A stretch of DNA of 64,000 bases from contig NZ_WTUW01000002.1 in the NCBI RefSeq assembly GCF_009882915.1, positions 1,264,006 to 1,328,005 on the forward strand, in the 5' to 3' direction. The notes below the pieces were generated by a model. The model was not told the DNA's origin, did no database searches, and was given only the letters and a program-made list of their open reading frames with translations. Positions 1-9,140 of this stretch are shown one piece after another (position 1 is the stretch's first letter; each line of letters begins with the position of its first letter). This DNA is from Sneathiella litorea (GTDB taxonomy: Bacteria > Pseudomonadota > Alphaproteobacteria > Sneathiellales > Sneathiellaceae). Position numbers and translations under genes: made by a program.

Positions 1-170
1 GAACTTGATTTTGCGCACAAGCCGTTTCGACCCAAATCTAATCGGAAAATTGAGAAAACCGATAACCCAAAAGTTTACTACCTCAGTAGTCGGTGCAGAG
101 AGTGTAGTTAAAAATGAGTAGCACTCGATACAAAGCATAGAGTGCAATAAAGCTATCCATAGAAATATAG
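1..170. other. Left flank of the first att copy, possible CDS tail
   Basis: The + strand is open in frame 1 from the first base to a TAA at 109-111, which could be the last 36 codons of a gene entering from the left. No motif identifies it. The rest, up to the tRNA-Phe fragment, is AT-rich and shows no gene. It would belong to another integrated segment, or to the one carrying the intact tRNA-Phe gene outside the window (inference). Confidence 0.2.
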
Positions 171-232
171 TCCACGCGGACTGAAAATCCGCGTGTCGGT
201 GGTTCGAATCCGCCCCTGGGCACCATTTCTTC
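171..232 (+). repeat. att-like direct repeat 1 (3' half of tRNA-Phe)
   Basis: This is the 3' half of a tRNA-Phe gene: anticodon stem-loop with GAA anticodon, variable loop, T arm with GGTTCGAATCC, and acceptor strand ending in CCA. No D arm or 5' acceptor strand precedes it, so it is not a functional tRNA gene. The 62 bases are identical to 60855-60916 and nearly identical to 46435-46493. A tRNA 3' end copied in direct orientation is the classic product of tyrosine-integrase insertion, so this is read as an att site. Confidence 0.85.
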
Positions 233-235
233 GGG

Positions 236-1120
236 GGTCCATATTGGACACACAGGTTACATATTATACTGGAGACATGGGCAACAGTTTTGCAGCGAAA
301 GGGTTTGCTGCGGGTTTCAATCTGCATGTCTCTTCATCATAGTACCCTAGATCATATTTCATAAAGCTGACCATAAAGATACCGTTGCTGACCTCTTTGA
401 TGCCGACTTTCTGTCCGGCAAAGACGACACAGAGATTTACCTTCTTCTTTCTATAACATATTCGGCCGGATGTTGTGACCATCTTGGACTTGTCGTGGAA
501 CGGGTACTCTTGTTCAGACAAGCCGCAGTATGTCCGTTTTGAGGGTTCACAGACTTCGCCTGGATATCGCATATTCATTGCCTGATGTGGCCTGTCGTTG
601 TTGTAGCAATCAATGAAGTCATCAAACTTCGCTTGTTGCTGCAGGAAGTGTGCGCCTGCTGGTTTGCAGGTTTCTTTCTTGAAGGTCAGATGCATACGTT
701 CATGCCTGCCATTCTGTTCCGGGTGGCCGGGCTTGATCCGCTCGATCTCAATGCCGAGCCGTAGCCACCAGACGCTGAGTTTCGACAGCCTGAAAAAGGC
801 ATTCGGACTTGCAAAGGGGACGCCGTTACCGGTACGGATTGCCTTTGGTAGGCCGAACTCCTCGAAAATACGCTCAAAAACAGAGAAGGCGTAGAACTCT
901 TTTGTTGTCTCCAGCGCTTCTACGACAAACAGATAACGGCTCTTATAGTCAGTAATGGTGAGCGGATAGCAGTATCGCCTGTCCGCCAGCATGAATTCGC
1001 CTTTATAGTCTGCGCACCACAGTTCATTGGGGCTAGAGGCATATCTGAGTTCTGTTCCTTCTGTCCTGTATCTACGCTTCTTGCGACGGTTGACCAGGCC
1101 GTTGTGAACCAGCATAGCAT
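236..1120 (-). mobile_element. Truncated IS481-family element
   Basis: The right-hand end of the IS (as read on the - strand) starts with GGTCC at 236, three bases from the att copy. The same GGTCCAT..GGACACA pattern recurs at a solo IS end at 5789. The element encodes an integrase-core transposase on the - strand but stops near 1110-1160, where sequence of a + strand HEPN-like gene begins. The transposase N-terminus and the other inverted repeat are therefore missing. It is a dead relic, not a complete IS. Confidence 0.6.
264..1120 (-). pseudogene. IS481-family transposase, 5'-truncated and catalytically damaged
   Basis: The C-terminal 280 or so residues match IS481-type DDE transposases: WCADYKGEF (first Asp), PEQNGRHERMH (Glu), and the C-terminal beta domain with GRICYRKKK and DLGYYDEE. 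The second catalytic Asp, expected in IRTDNG, is Gly here (IRTGNG, codon 828-830), a single A-to-G change that should abolish strand transfer. The helix-turn-helix N-terminus is absent. The open frame continues to 1445 only because it reads antisense through the neighbouring HEPN-like gene, so the 393-codon ORF (264-1445) is a chimera and not one protein. Confidence 0.75.
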
Positions 1121-1163
1121 GAACGAGTACTGGTCGCAGGAAGCGGGATGTCCGGAAAGCGGA

Positions 1164-1613
1164 GCAACTGTTGGACAGTTCATCGGACTGGCAGACGAAT
1201 ACTTTACTGTAGTGCATTCTCTCCTTTCCCAAGTTAGCTGGACGAGCGTGGTGTCTTCCGTTCCAGCACGTCTTTGTGTAATTCTTGCCGTTGAGATGTA
1301 CTTGAACGCTTTTCTCGTTCTCCACGAAATCAACAATAAACAGTTGCGTGGATTGCAGCACGATCTTGCACAGCGGACAACTATGGTGTCCGAAAAAGGT
1401 CTTCGCCTCCGAGCTAGGACGGAGGCTCACCTTCAGAAAATCCACGATCAGCGCGAGTATCTCAACGTACGATATGGCTCAGAGCAGGTAGGCGAGTTGT
1501 CAGAACTCAATCGAATGTTCGCCACCTTGAAAGAGGTCAGCACCAAGGTAAGGACTGCGATCCTGAAACAACTCTACGACCCCACCGATCGGCGTTTCAA
1601 GAAATACTGGTGA
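1164..1613 (+). pseudogene. HEPN-like protein, 5'-truncated
   Basis: The + strand frame ending at 1613 encodes about 150 residues that look like genuine helical protein: a stretch around AVEMYLNAF, then GLQHDLAQR, then REYLNVRYG. This pattern resembles HEPN-type domains seen in putative toxins and defence proteins. The upstream part runs into IS481 sequence, so the natural start is lost and the first 20 codons of the open frame are IS-derived. No catalytic R-x4-6-H motif can be assigned with certainty. It lies tail to tail with the PLD-fold gene that ends at 1648. The HEPN assignment is by pattern only. Confidence 0.45.
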
Positions 1614-1647
1614 TAAAGAATGAGGCTCCACCTCGGACTGGTGACAA

Positions 1648-4002
1648 TCAGTGGCGCGCGAGAATGCCAACTTTCATTGGAAACCGCAAACGATCCGCAA
1701 ACCGGGTATCGAGCTTGCCGGATATCTCGTCGAAATAGGCGCGATCATCTTCGACAACAGACAAGATTGTCTGCGTTTGAGCGGCAAGCGATACGATCAG
1801 CCGCTCAAGCGGAACGCGGAGAGGTGCCGCCTTCTTGTGCGATAAGACCGCCGCGTGCGCGGCTTTTGCAGCCCAATTTGAGAGAGCTAGGTATTCCAAC
1901 ACACGTCGCTGCTCGGACTCGTCCTGCTCGACAGTCAGATTCTGCAATGCTCGTGTAGCGCCGAAATGCTGTAGCAGCAAGCGACCGATCAGACGCGGCC
2001 AGTCGTGACCTTCTGCCGTGTACACTGGAAGGATTTGCGATGGTGAGAACGATCCGTCGATAGGCTGGGCGTGAGAAAGAACGATCTGCATAAGAGCGCG
2101 CAGCCTGACCATTTCTGATGTCGTGATCTTCTTTTCGACGAGCGCCTTGCAACGGGTTTCGAAAGCGGTGACAGCCTCTTGGAATTTCTTGGCCGTCGCG
2201 CAGCTTTGAGCGGAAAGTGTCCCACTCTTCGGCACGGTGTCGGCACGTGTATCGCCGCTTTCGTTATCGTCTGCGGACTGTAACTCCGTGGTTCGGAAAT
2301 CTATCGCGCCGAGCGCATCAATATCCTCGTCTTCCATGCGCCTCAGATCTGGACCAACCAGCCCGATCATTTGATTGAGGCAAGCGCTCATCATACTAGC
2401 AGCGCTGTCATTGCGGCTGTTCAGATAAAGCCCGAAGGATTCTCCATGCGCATTGGCATGGGTGCGCGCGCGCGTGAAATCGTCATAGGAAAGAACTTCA
2501 TATACAGGTGGCGCAGCATCAGCGACTTGTGGATTAGCTCTCGGGGTTGGATCGAGCCGACTTGCACGATCCTCTTCCTCCAAGGCTTCGAGCTGATTGA
2601 GCGTTTCGATCAGAACCAAATCTTCGTGGATGGATTCCAAAAGAGTATCCATCAAGCGCCGCTTGCGTCCCCGTTGTGCGGGCAAAGTCGTCACCGCGAG
2701 ATAATCGAGATCCACGATCTGCACAGGCGCTGACATCGCACCGTCCGTGAATATCAAGATTCCGTATTTGGGGCGCTGCGCATCGGGCAAAACGGTATAG
2801 ATCGCCGAACGACCCTCTAGTTCTATCTCTGCCAAGCCGAGTCCATCTCGATCATAGAGATGGATCGTCGCCGGCGCCGCCGGCGACGACGCCGGAGCGG
2901 TCCATGACAGCTTGCTCGACTGCAATATCAATGTGCCGCCATCGATAGTTGGCTCAGCGGTCTTGGCCTCTTCAAATGATTGTTGAAGGTTAGCGAGTTG
3001 CGCGCCCTCAATGCGGGCATCTTGATAATCTACTAGCCCGAGCGCTTCCAACGCAACACCGCGGGCCACGCGCTTGTAGATTCCCGCCTCCGCATTTCCG
3101 TGGGTCATCGGCCCCATCAAGGCCGGAAAGGTGCAATTCATGCTGCCGGAGATCACATGATCCCAGTGTTGGCCCTGAGCGATGATGAGCTTCGCGTGCA
3201 GAAACCGGCTCTCGGCGTGCGAGCTGACATCGAACAAAGAGATGTTCGAGATTCCCGATAGCGCGCTCGAGGGAAAGCCGTTCGCATCGCTCTCGATCAG
3301 AATATCGATGACGGGATTTTTGAGCGCGGCGCAGAGCCGCGCCAGACCTTCAAGCCGGACATCCCAATAGGGTGATATGACGATGAGACGCTCGATCAGA
3401 TCTTCACCGATTGATGCGGCGATCTGATCGAGGAAATTGATATCGGGACGGTCGAAGAGAAGATTAAGGTCCGCCGTCCCGTTCACATTGAATGCGTGAT
3501 CGAAATCATCATCGCGCAGCCACGGTGCGGATCGCATCGCCCGTTGCAAGCTAATGGGAAACCATTGATCGTCCTGCGGCACGTATCGCCGCAGATAGCC
3601 GAGCGCACTGATGAAGAACTTGGCGCTATCGGGCGCGTCTGGCGAATAAGAGATGCTAGCAATCTGCTCCTTGTTACCGCCGAGGCCGAGAGCCGTCAGG
3701 TTCGCGGACCCTACAATCAACCGGCCTTTCGCTTCACCAATCAGCATCGTAATTTTGGGATGGAACGCACCAGGCGCATCGGCCTTGACGAGATGATAGC
3801 TGGTTCCGGCAAATCGTGGTGGGCCGAACTCGGAAAAGTCCTGATTGACCATCGCCCGGTCGGCAAGCACCGTGATGTTACGACAACCAGCTCCTCTTAG
3901 TTTGGGAAACGGTATGTCTTCGAAGGCGAGCGATCCGAATGCATATGTCGTCATGAACGCGGTGTGGAACCCGCCTTCGCCGAAGGCTTCAAAGTATCTC
4001 AT
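1648..4002 (-). CDS. PLD-fold (HKD) nuclease-like protein
   Basis: The protein has 784 residues and two phospholipase-D-type half-sites: H81-P-K83 with GSANLT at 98-103, and H269-A-K271 with SGSMN at 285-289. Both have the H-x-K plus G-S-x-N layout, so a two-lobed PLD active site is likely. The remaining 480 residues are not recognised; a middle beta-rich part precedes a helical C-terminus. PLD-fold proteins with long unknown tails are frequent partners of helicases and methylases in phage defence (family knowledge). The start overlaps the stop of the upstream gene by 4 bases (3999-4002), so the two are translationally coupled. A nuclease role in a two-gene defence unit is inference. Confidence 0.7.
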   Translation of the reverse strand: MRYFEAFGEGGFHTAFMTTYAFGSLAFEDIPFPKLRGAGCRNITVLADRAMVNQDFSEFGPPRFAGTSYHLVKADAPGAFHPKITMLIGEAKGRLIVGSANLTALGLGGNKEQIASISYSPDAPDSAKFFISALGYLRRYVPQDDQWFPISLQRAMRSAPWLRDDDFDHAFNVNGTADLNLLFDRPDINFLDQIAASIGEDLIERLIVISPYWDVRLEGLARLCAALKNPVIDILIESDANGFPSSALSGISNISLFDVSSHAESRFLHAKLIIAQGQHWDHVISGSMNCTFPALMGPMTHGNAEAGIYKRVARGVALEALGLVDYQDARIEGAQLANLQQSFEEAKTAEPTIDGGTLILQSSKLSWTAPASSPAAPATIHLYDRDGLGLAEIELEGRSAIYTVLPDAQRPKYGILIFTDGAMSAPVQIVDLDYLAVTTLPAQRGRKRRLMDTLLESIHEDLVLIETLNQLEALEEEDRASRLDPTPRANPQVADAAPPVYEVLSYDDFTRARTHANAHGESFGLYLNSRNDSAASMMSACLNQMIGLVGPDLRRMEDEDIDALGAIDFRTTELQSADDNESGDTRADTVPKSGTLSAQSCATAKKFQEAVTAFETRCKALVEKKITTSEMVRLRALMQIVLSHAQPIDGSFSPSQILPVYTAEGHDWPRLIGRLLLQHFGATRALQNLTVEQDESEQRRVLEYLALSNWAAKAAHAAVLSHKKAAPLRVPLERLIVSLAAQTQTILSVVEDDRAYFDEISGKLDTRFADRLRFPMKVGILARH

Positions 4003-5540
4003 GCCGCCGCCATTTCCGCGCGGCCGAGTTGCGTGATTCCATCTTCATCAATCAGGCCGATATCACGCAGGAATCGGACGGCCTGATCGAGACGCGGGCT
4101 GCTGGGCGAAACGCGAAAATGGTTGCGGTAGCGAAGCCGACCTTCTTCGGGTTCCATATGGAAGGTGTAGGCTTTTTGGTTGCGGAATTTGCGCGATGCG
4201 ACCCAGAGATGCCGTTTCACAACCCGCTCGCGAACCATATCCGCGACCACAAGGCGCGCCGGAGCAGAACTCGCGCGATCGAGGAACTGCACCTCCGTCC
4301 GCAGCGACTGGAAATAATCGGCCCCGCTGATAGCCTCTTCAATCAATTTGCTCGCATCCGATGCCCTGACAAAGAGGATTGCGATGAGAGACACAGCAAG
4401 GCGCACCTGCTCGGCTGTTTCGCCTTCGTGCATAGCGTCTAGCATGGCTAGCGCATGTTCTCGCGCCGCATTCGCTGATCCATCGGCGAGACCAAGCGAA
4501 ACATTTTCCCATGTTTGATCCTCGACGACTTCAGCAAAGCTGACCAACTCGTCAGTGAGATCGGAAAGCGACATCCGCCGCCGTGGCGCTGTTTCCAACA
4601 GGGTCAGCGCAGCCGAGAGGATCACCTCATAGGCAAGTCGCATGAGGTCACACGCTTGATATAGAAACCAGAGATGCGGAACCTCGTGGGCATTTCCGTC
4701 CTGCAATTCCGGCACATTTTCAAACCAATACCATTTCACCTGCTCAGCGCGCGGGATCGAACGCAATGCTGCAGTTACGTCGAGAAGCATCTGAAGCGTG
4801 CTACGCCGCATCAGGTCTGTCTCGCTGCGTGTGTCGGATTTGCCGAGCAAAATATCTGTCAGCAAAATATGCTCGCCGCTGCCGCGTCTGAGCCGATTGG
4901 GTTTCATCGCCTCGAACGATTCCAGCGATGACAGAGCGACTTTTCCCGCCGCCACCACTTCAAAAAACTCGTCTGCCGTTGCTCCCAACTCCCGCGATAA
5001 GGCATCGGCCAACTTCAAGGCCGCATCGGAACATACGGGATTGGGGTTGGGATCACCGGCTTCGGGAAAATGGATCAGGCCCATTTCCGACATCTGCGTC
5101 GCATAGATTGCGCCAAATGCACCTCCCTTGTTCCGCAGGTAACGCAGACTGTCATCGGCATCGGGATCGGCGCCGATGCTGAAATCTATGATCGCCGTTT
5201 CGTTGGACTGCGCGCGCGCGTCATTCAGCGTCCGGCCCGCCCAATCCGAACCTGTAATGCCTAGCTCCGGTTCGCCATGTGTGCAGATCAGCGCGAAGAG
5301 CGCTTCGCACCGGCGCTGGAAAGCGCGGAACGTGTCTGGATCGGGATGTCGGATGTGTTCTTCGTAGTGCTTGAGAATAAACGGAAAGAACGAATAGTAG
5401 CGATAGCGAAGCGTGATCGTGCTGATTCCGGGCACAATCGATTGGTAGATAGCTTCGATTGGTCTCTGCATTCCAAGTGGATCGAAGCCACTATCCTGCC
5501 CTAACTCGGTCCATTCGGGAAATCCCTGCCCTAAGTCCAT
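3999..5540 (-). CDS. DUF6361-like protein, partner of the PLD-fold gene
   Basis: The protein has 513 residues. Its N-terminus (DPLGMQRPIEAIYQ..PGISTITLRYRYYSFFP, residues about 21-53) resembles the start of DUF6361-type proteins, which share a PGxSTIxxRxRYxxFxP signature; I rate this match as moderate. No catalytic motif was found. The middle is rich in helices and the C-terminus has alternating charged and aromatic residues. It is the first gene of a two-gene operon, overlapping the PLD-fold gene by 4 bases (ATGA). The start at 5540 is the first Met and begins the conserved-looking segment. Position between R-M genes and a HEPN-like fragment suggests a defence role (inference). Confidence 0.6.
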   Translation of the reverse strand: MDLGQGFPEWTELGQDSGFDPLGMQRPIEAIYQSIVPGISTITLRYRYYSFFPFILKHYEEHIRHPDPDTFRAFQRRCEALFALICTHGEPELGITGSDWAGRTLNDARAQSNETAIIDFSIGADPDADDSLRYLRNKGGAFGAIYATQMSEMGLIHFPEAGDPNPNPVCSDAALKLADALSRELGATADEFFEVVAAGKVALSSLESFEAMKPNRLRRGSGEHILLTDILLGKSDTRSETDLMRRSTLQMLLDVTAALRSIPRAEQVKWYWFENVPELQDGNAHEVPHLWFLYQACDLMRLAYEVILSAALTLLETAPRRRMSLSDLTDELVSFAEVVEDQTWENVSLGLADGSANAAREHALAMLDAMHEGETAEQVRLAVSLIAILFVRASDASKLIEEAISGADYFQSLRTEVQFLDRASSAPARLVVADMVRERVVKRHLWVASRKFRNQKAYTFHMEPEEGRLRYRNHFRVSPSSPRLDQAVRFLRDIGLIDEDGITQLGRAEMAAA

Positions 5541-5788
5541 TCAAACATCGCTCTTTTTATTCTCCGTTAGATCGCTAAACTATGGCGTTTGCATGGGAAA
5601 TCACAACCGCTTTTTGTTATAGATTGTGCCAGTGGGCGAGGAGACTGACTCGGGTCAGGATTTTCGCCGCTTCTCGCTCAAACGGTTCGGTCCACCACCT
5701 CGGACCTTTTCGTAAACAATGCCCTCATAGGGCTATGGCGTAAACGTAGAGATCATCACTATCGGTCGCGGCCCGCCAGTTACCCGTT
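5541..5788. other. Gene-free stretch with probable promoter of the DUF6361-like/PLD operon
   Basis: Together with the IS relic that follows, this separates two gene sets on the same strand. No ORF with coding character is seen. The AT-rich part just upstream of 5540 (about 5550-5630) is where a promoter for the two-gene operon would lie, but no convincing -35/-10 pair was recognised. Confidence 0.3.
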
Positions 5789-5882
5789 GGTCCATTCCGG
5801 ACACAGGGGGCTACATTTTGTACAGGAGACTTGGATTACACTTTTGGTCCCAAAGGGTTTTGAAGCGATTCCAACCTGAAGA
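5789..5882 (-). mobile_element. Solo IS481-like end (IS relic)
   Basis: Starting at GGTCCATTCCGGACACA, this stretch resembles 236-330, the end of the IS481-like element: the same spacing of GGTCC..GGACACA, then TTACA or CTACA, then ..GGAGAC, and afterwards the AAAGGGTTT that encodes the transposase C-terminus. Only about 90 bases remain, so it is a scar of a related IS. It lies 10 bases downstream of the res stop codon, between the two defence-type operons. Confidence 0.6.
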
Positions 5883-5891
5883 TTCTACTCC

Positions 5892-8800
5892 TCAAGCAAT
5901 CATCCTATCAATGATTTTACTTACATACTGGTCGTTTTGATCTTCCATAAAGAGGACGTGCATATCCTCCAATTCTTGAATCGTCTTTCCCCAATTCAAC
6001 CTGCCAAAGCGAGTCGGCGTAACGATAAAACTGTTCAGAACAACATTATCGCTGGCGAGCCGTGCCTGTATATCCTTGATGACCCGGTGGAATTCGATCT
6101 TCTTGTGACCAGGGCCTTCATGCTGAAGGCCGTGCGGTTCAACGAAGGAAAGATGTTGTTTTCCGCCCTTCACTAACCACAGAAGGAAGTCAGGATAGAA
6201 GTTACCGGCTTCGAAGAAGCCCACACCACGACCGCGGCTCTCATTGCGAAGTAGGAATAGCTCTATTCCTTCCGATGAAAGCCTCGCGTACTCGCGTTCA
6301 ATATAGATCCGCAAGTCATCGAGGAACCGAAACTCACTTTCGTTCAAGGACACGGGCGCAATCTGAATCCGGCTTCCCTTGGTGACATGAAGCACTGGCT
6401 CATAAAGATGAGTGCCGAAGAGGCAACCTTTCAAATCTCCAGCACGGAGAACCCCAGCCTTCCGGGCCGTAATATCACGTGTCAAACTTTGGATGTCGTT
6501 CATGAGGGCTGCTTCACTCGCATCGACGATCAGCTGATATTCATCAGCTTCTGGCAGGCTTCCGTCGCCGGCCTCTATCTCACGAAGCTCAAGCCTCGGC
6601 TCGATGAACTCTGCCTTGCAGTAGTTGTAATACTCTTCCGAGAATTTCTGCAAAAGCTCGGCCGCCATCTCCTGCCAGAGAGTAGCATTCGAAAAATCGG
6701 AGAACTCCATCTTTCCATATGGTACTACGACCTTGTACCAAGTCCGGTCTTCAAGGAGCGTCTTCATCATTGGCTTGGAGATATTCAGGTTGTGCCAAGT
6801 ACGCTCGCGCTTGAACTTCTCAAGCCTGAAGAACAGGTCATCGTAGTCCAGGAAGGCAAGGTGACTGTCACCAAAAACGGTCTCTTCCTTGCCGCCAAGC
6901 TTGGTGCCTTTTTTAGATTCGAGGGATTGGATGCGGGGATACCAGTCTATCTCGACAACCTTCTGGCGGATCTTGTCAGGCACCAAGGTCAGCGCCGGAA
7001 CAGCTCCGTCTCGCTTGAAATCGTACTCCCGTCCATCACCACGCTTCTTGCGAGGACGCAGCACTTTCAGGCGCTGACCGAAGTTGTAGGTAATGGTCAG
7101 CGGAACCGTGAACACCTGCTTCTGGTCGTTGCGCGGCAGCTCCTCTTCTTCAAGGAACTTTCGGAAGCGTTCCATGAAGTCAGCCTCGATGCCGAAGACG
7201 TTCAGAGTCTCGACGTACTGGATCAACGCCGGCTGATTGGTGGGAGTGGCGAAGCCGCTACGCTGGAGCGACCAATCATAACCTTTAAGACGTACGCCGC
7301 GCCCGAATAACTGGATGATCTGCGCGCCTTCGCTCTTCCCGACATGCATGAGGCCAAGCGTACTTACACGCCAGCAATCCCAGCCTTCAACGAATCGCTT
7401 CGAGCCAATAAGCAGGTTTACCGGGGAGTTTGACTGGTTGATCTGTCCAAACATGGTCTCCGCAAATTCGGATTCCAAAACCGCGACGTTGTCGAAGCTT
7501 TGCTCTGCGATATGGCTTGCCAAGCCCGATGCATCGCCCACGTTGATGAGGCCGAATGGTTTTTCGGCCTGCCCCACGCGAAGCATGATCTCATTCTCGT
7601 CTCCCTTTATCCGGGCTATCGACAATTCACCACCCGCCTTATTCTGAAACAGTTTGTCGAGGATATCGCGGAACAGGTCGCTGGGTTTCCAGCCTTCTCG
7701 TAGCAAAAGCTGCTGGAGGTAAACGAAACCGCCAGCGAAAATATCGCCACCGTCCTCGTCGAGCAGACCAGTCTGCTGCGCGTTTCCGGAAAGGATGTGC
7801 TCAATTTCAGATCCGGATATCACCTCGCTATTCAGAAACTTCGCAATAAAGGCAAGAATCTTACCGACATCGGAAACCGTCGCCTTCTCGGCTTTTGAAC
7901 CAGTCGCCTTGGTGACGCTAGAGCCCACGAATACCCAGAGCGGCTTCTCGATGTTATAGGGCGCATAGAGGCTATGATTGTCTTCATAAAGCTTCAGCTG
8001 CTGATAGAAACTCAGAAGGCATGCAGTTAGGTAAGAGAATTCAAGTTCGGCGAAGGTTCGTGGCAGGTTGAAGATGCGGTAGTCCTTGCCGTAGCCGTCC
8101 TCATAGAAATATCGATAGGAATAATCAAACAGGATCGTCTTAGCGTAAGACGCTTCGATTTCAGGGCGCTTGGCGGCTGTGACCGCTTCCTTCAAGGTCG
8201 CGGAATACTCGAAGACGAAACCTTTCTCGGAAAGGCGCGAACGGCTTCTGAACCAGCCACGTTCTTCCTGGCTGCCCATGCCACGGTGCGCCTCATCAAC
8301 CAACAGCAGGTTTTGGTCGCCCAGATTCCGTGTCGCGATTACGTTCGGTCCGTCAGTGTCGCCGAGCTTGGTGACTTCTGTGAAATCTATCTGATGTAAG
8401 CCATTTTTGCCGGAGGACAACAGATCACTATTATCCGTTAAAAGGCGAGAGGCGACAATGTTACTGCCTTTCATCTCACGGGCGTGCTGAAGGGAGAGTC
8501 CTTCGTTTGGAGTGATCAGCACCGTCCGTGTCAAGTCGTGCTTGAAGCGAGACTTCGAAGAATAATGCCGGAATTGCAGGAAATTAACATGCATTAACAG
8601 CGTCTTACCTGATCCCGTCGCGTTTTGGAGGCAGAGCTTGTTCAAGTCGTCGAGCTCGTAATATGTGATCCCAGTCTCGTAGCCTTCTCCGGTCCAATAG
8701 ATATTGAAGTCGGTAACATATGCATTAAGTGCTTCCAACAGCGCTTCGCGGTCCGCAAAGAAGCGGTCGAGATAGATTTCCGCGAACAGGAGAGAGAGCC

Positions 8801-9140
8801 ACTGGTAGCCCTTCCAGACAATCGGCTGGTCACGTTTCTCGTTTATGGCTAGCGTGTGGCTGACGATGTTGTGCTCGTAGCGCAGCAAGTCCGACCGTGT
8901 GATCTCAGCCATCGCCCGAAGGTTGATATCAAGCGCCTTATAGAAGTGATGTAGGTTCTCGGGCGTCATGCCCTCCTGTGCGTCTTTCACTCTTTTCGCC
9001 AGCGGCTGCATGGGTCGTAACGTGCGCTTGCCATCCTTGTGGTCTTTTAGCGGATCGAACCCAAAAAGACTGACTATCCACTGATTGAGCACCAGCTTGT
9101 GGCCAAACGGAAGCTGCTTGTGCTTCGAAGTTTTAGCCAT
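5892..9140 (-). CDS. Type III restriction enzyme Res subunit (SF2 helicase-nuclease)
   Basis: This is an SF2 translocase of the type III Res family, about 1080 residues. Walker A ATGSGKT is at residues 174-180, the DEAH box VDEAHRG at 281-287, and motif VI QLFGRGVRLKG in the second RecA domain. Near the C-terminus a PD-(D/E)xK-like nuclease site reads YPDFLLW followed by FVEPHGL; the usual Lys position is His. I place the start at 9140 (MAKTSKHKQ) rather than at the longer frame from 9224, because it overlaps the upstream stop by 8 bases (ATGGCTAA) and the preceding 28 codons only repeat that gene's antisense-free overlap. It would cleave DNA in complex with Mod after meeting inversely oriented sites (family knowledge). 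Confidence 0.88.
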   Translation of the reverse strand: MAKTSKHKQLPFGHKLVLNQWIVSLFGFDPLKDHKDGKRTLRPMQPLAKRVKDAQEGMTPENLHHFYKALDINLRAMAEITRSDLLRYEHNIVSHTLAINEKRDQPIVWKGYQWLSLLFAEIYLDRFFADREALLEALNAYVTDFNIYWTGEGYETGITYYELDDLNKLCLQNATGSGKTLLMHVNFLQFRHYSSKSRFKHDLTRTVLITPNEGLSLQHAREMKGSNIVASRLLTDNSDLLSSGKNGLHQIDFTEVTKLGDTDGPNVIATRNLGDQNLLLVDEAHRGMGSQEERGWFRSRSRLSEKGFVFEYSATLKEAVTAAKRPEIEASYAKTILFDYSYRYFYEDGYGKDYRIFNLPRTFAELEFSYLTACLLSFYQQLKLYEDNHSLYAPYNIEKPLWVFVGSSVTKATGSKAEKATVSDVGKILAFIAKFLNSEVISGSEIEHILSGNAQQTGLLDEDGGDIFAGGFVYLQQLLLREGWKPSDLFRDILDKLFQNKAGGELSIARIKGDENEIMLRVGQAEKPFGLINVGDASGLASHIAEQSFDNVAVLESEFAETMFGQINQSNSPVNLLIGSKRFVEGWDCWRVSTLGLMHVGKSEGAQIIQLFGRGVRLKGYDWSLQRSGFATPTNQPALIQYVETLNVFGIEADFMERFRKFLEEEELPRNDQKQVFTVPLTITYNFGQRLKVLRPRKKRGDGREYDFKRDGAVPALTLVPDKIRQKVVEIDWYPRIQSLESKKGTKLGGKEETVFGDSHLAFLDYDDLFFRLEKFKRERTWHNLNISKPMMKTLLEDRTWYKVVVPYGKMEFSDFSNATLWQEMAAELLQKFSEEYYNYCKAEFIEPRLELREIEAGDGSLPEADEYQLIVDASEAALMNDIQSLTRDITARKAGVLRAGDLKGCLFGTHLYEPVLHVTKGSRIQIAPVSLNESEFRFLDDLRIYIEREYARLSSEGIELFLLRNESRGRGVGFFEAGNFYPDFLLWLVKGGKQHLSFVEPHGLQHEGPGHKKIEFHRVIKDIQARLASDNVVLNSFIVTPTRFGRLNWGKTIQELEDMHVLFMEDQNDQYVSKIIDRMIA

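Noticed and set aside
171-232. Functional tRNA-Phe gene
   Set aside because: Only the 3' half is present at all three places; D arm and 5' acceptor strand are missing.
920-1336. 138-codon frame on the - strand
   Set aside because: It overlaps the IS and HEPN-like sequence in a third frame and has no protein-like pattern.
4029-4442. 137-codon + strand frame inside the DUF6361-like gene
   Set aside because: It is antisense to a gene with clear start, overlap and coding character, and shows no motif.
6387-7310. 307-codon + strand frame inside res
   Set aside because: It is antisense to conserved Res sequence including the motif VI region; the long frame follows from codon composition of the opposite strand.
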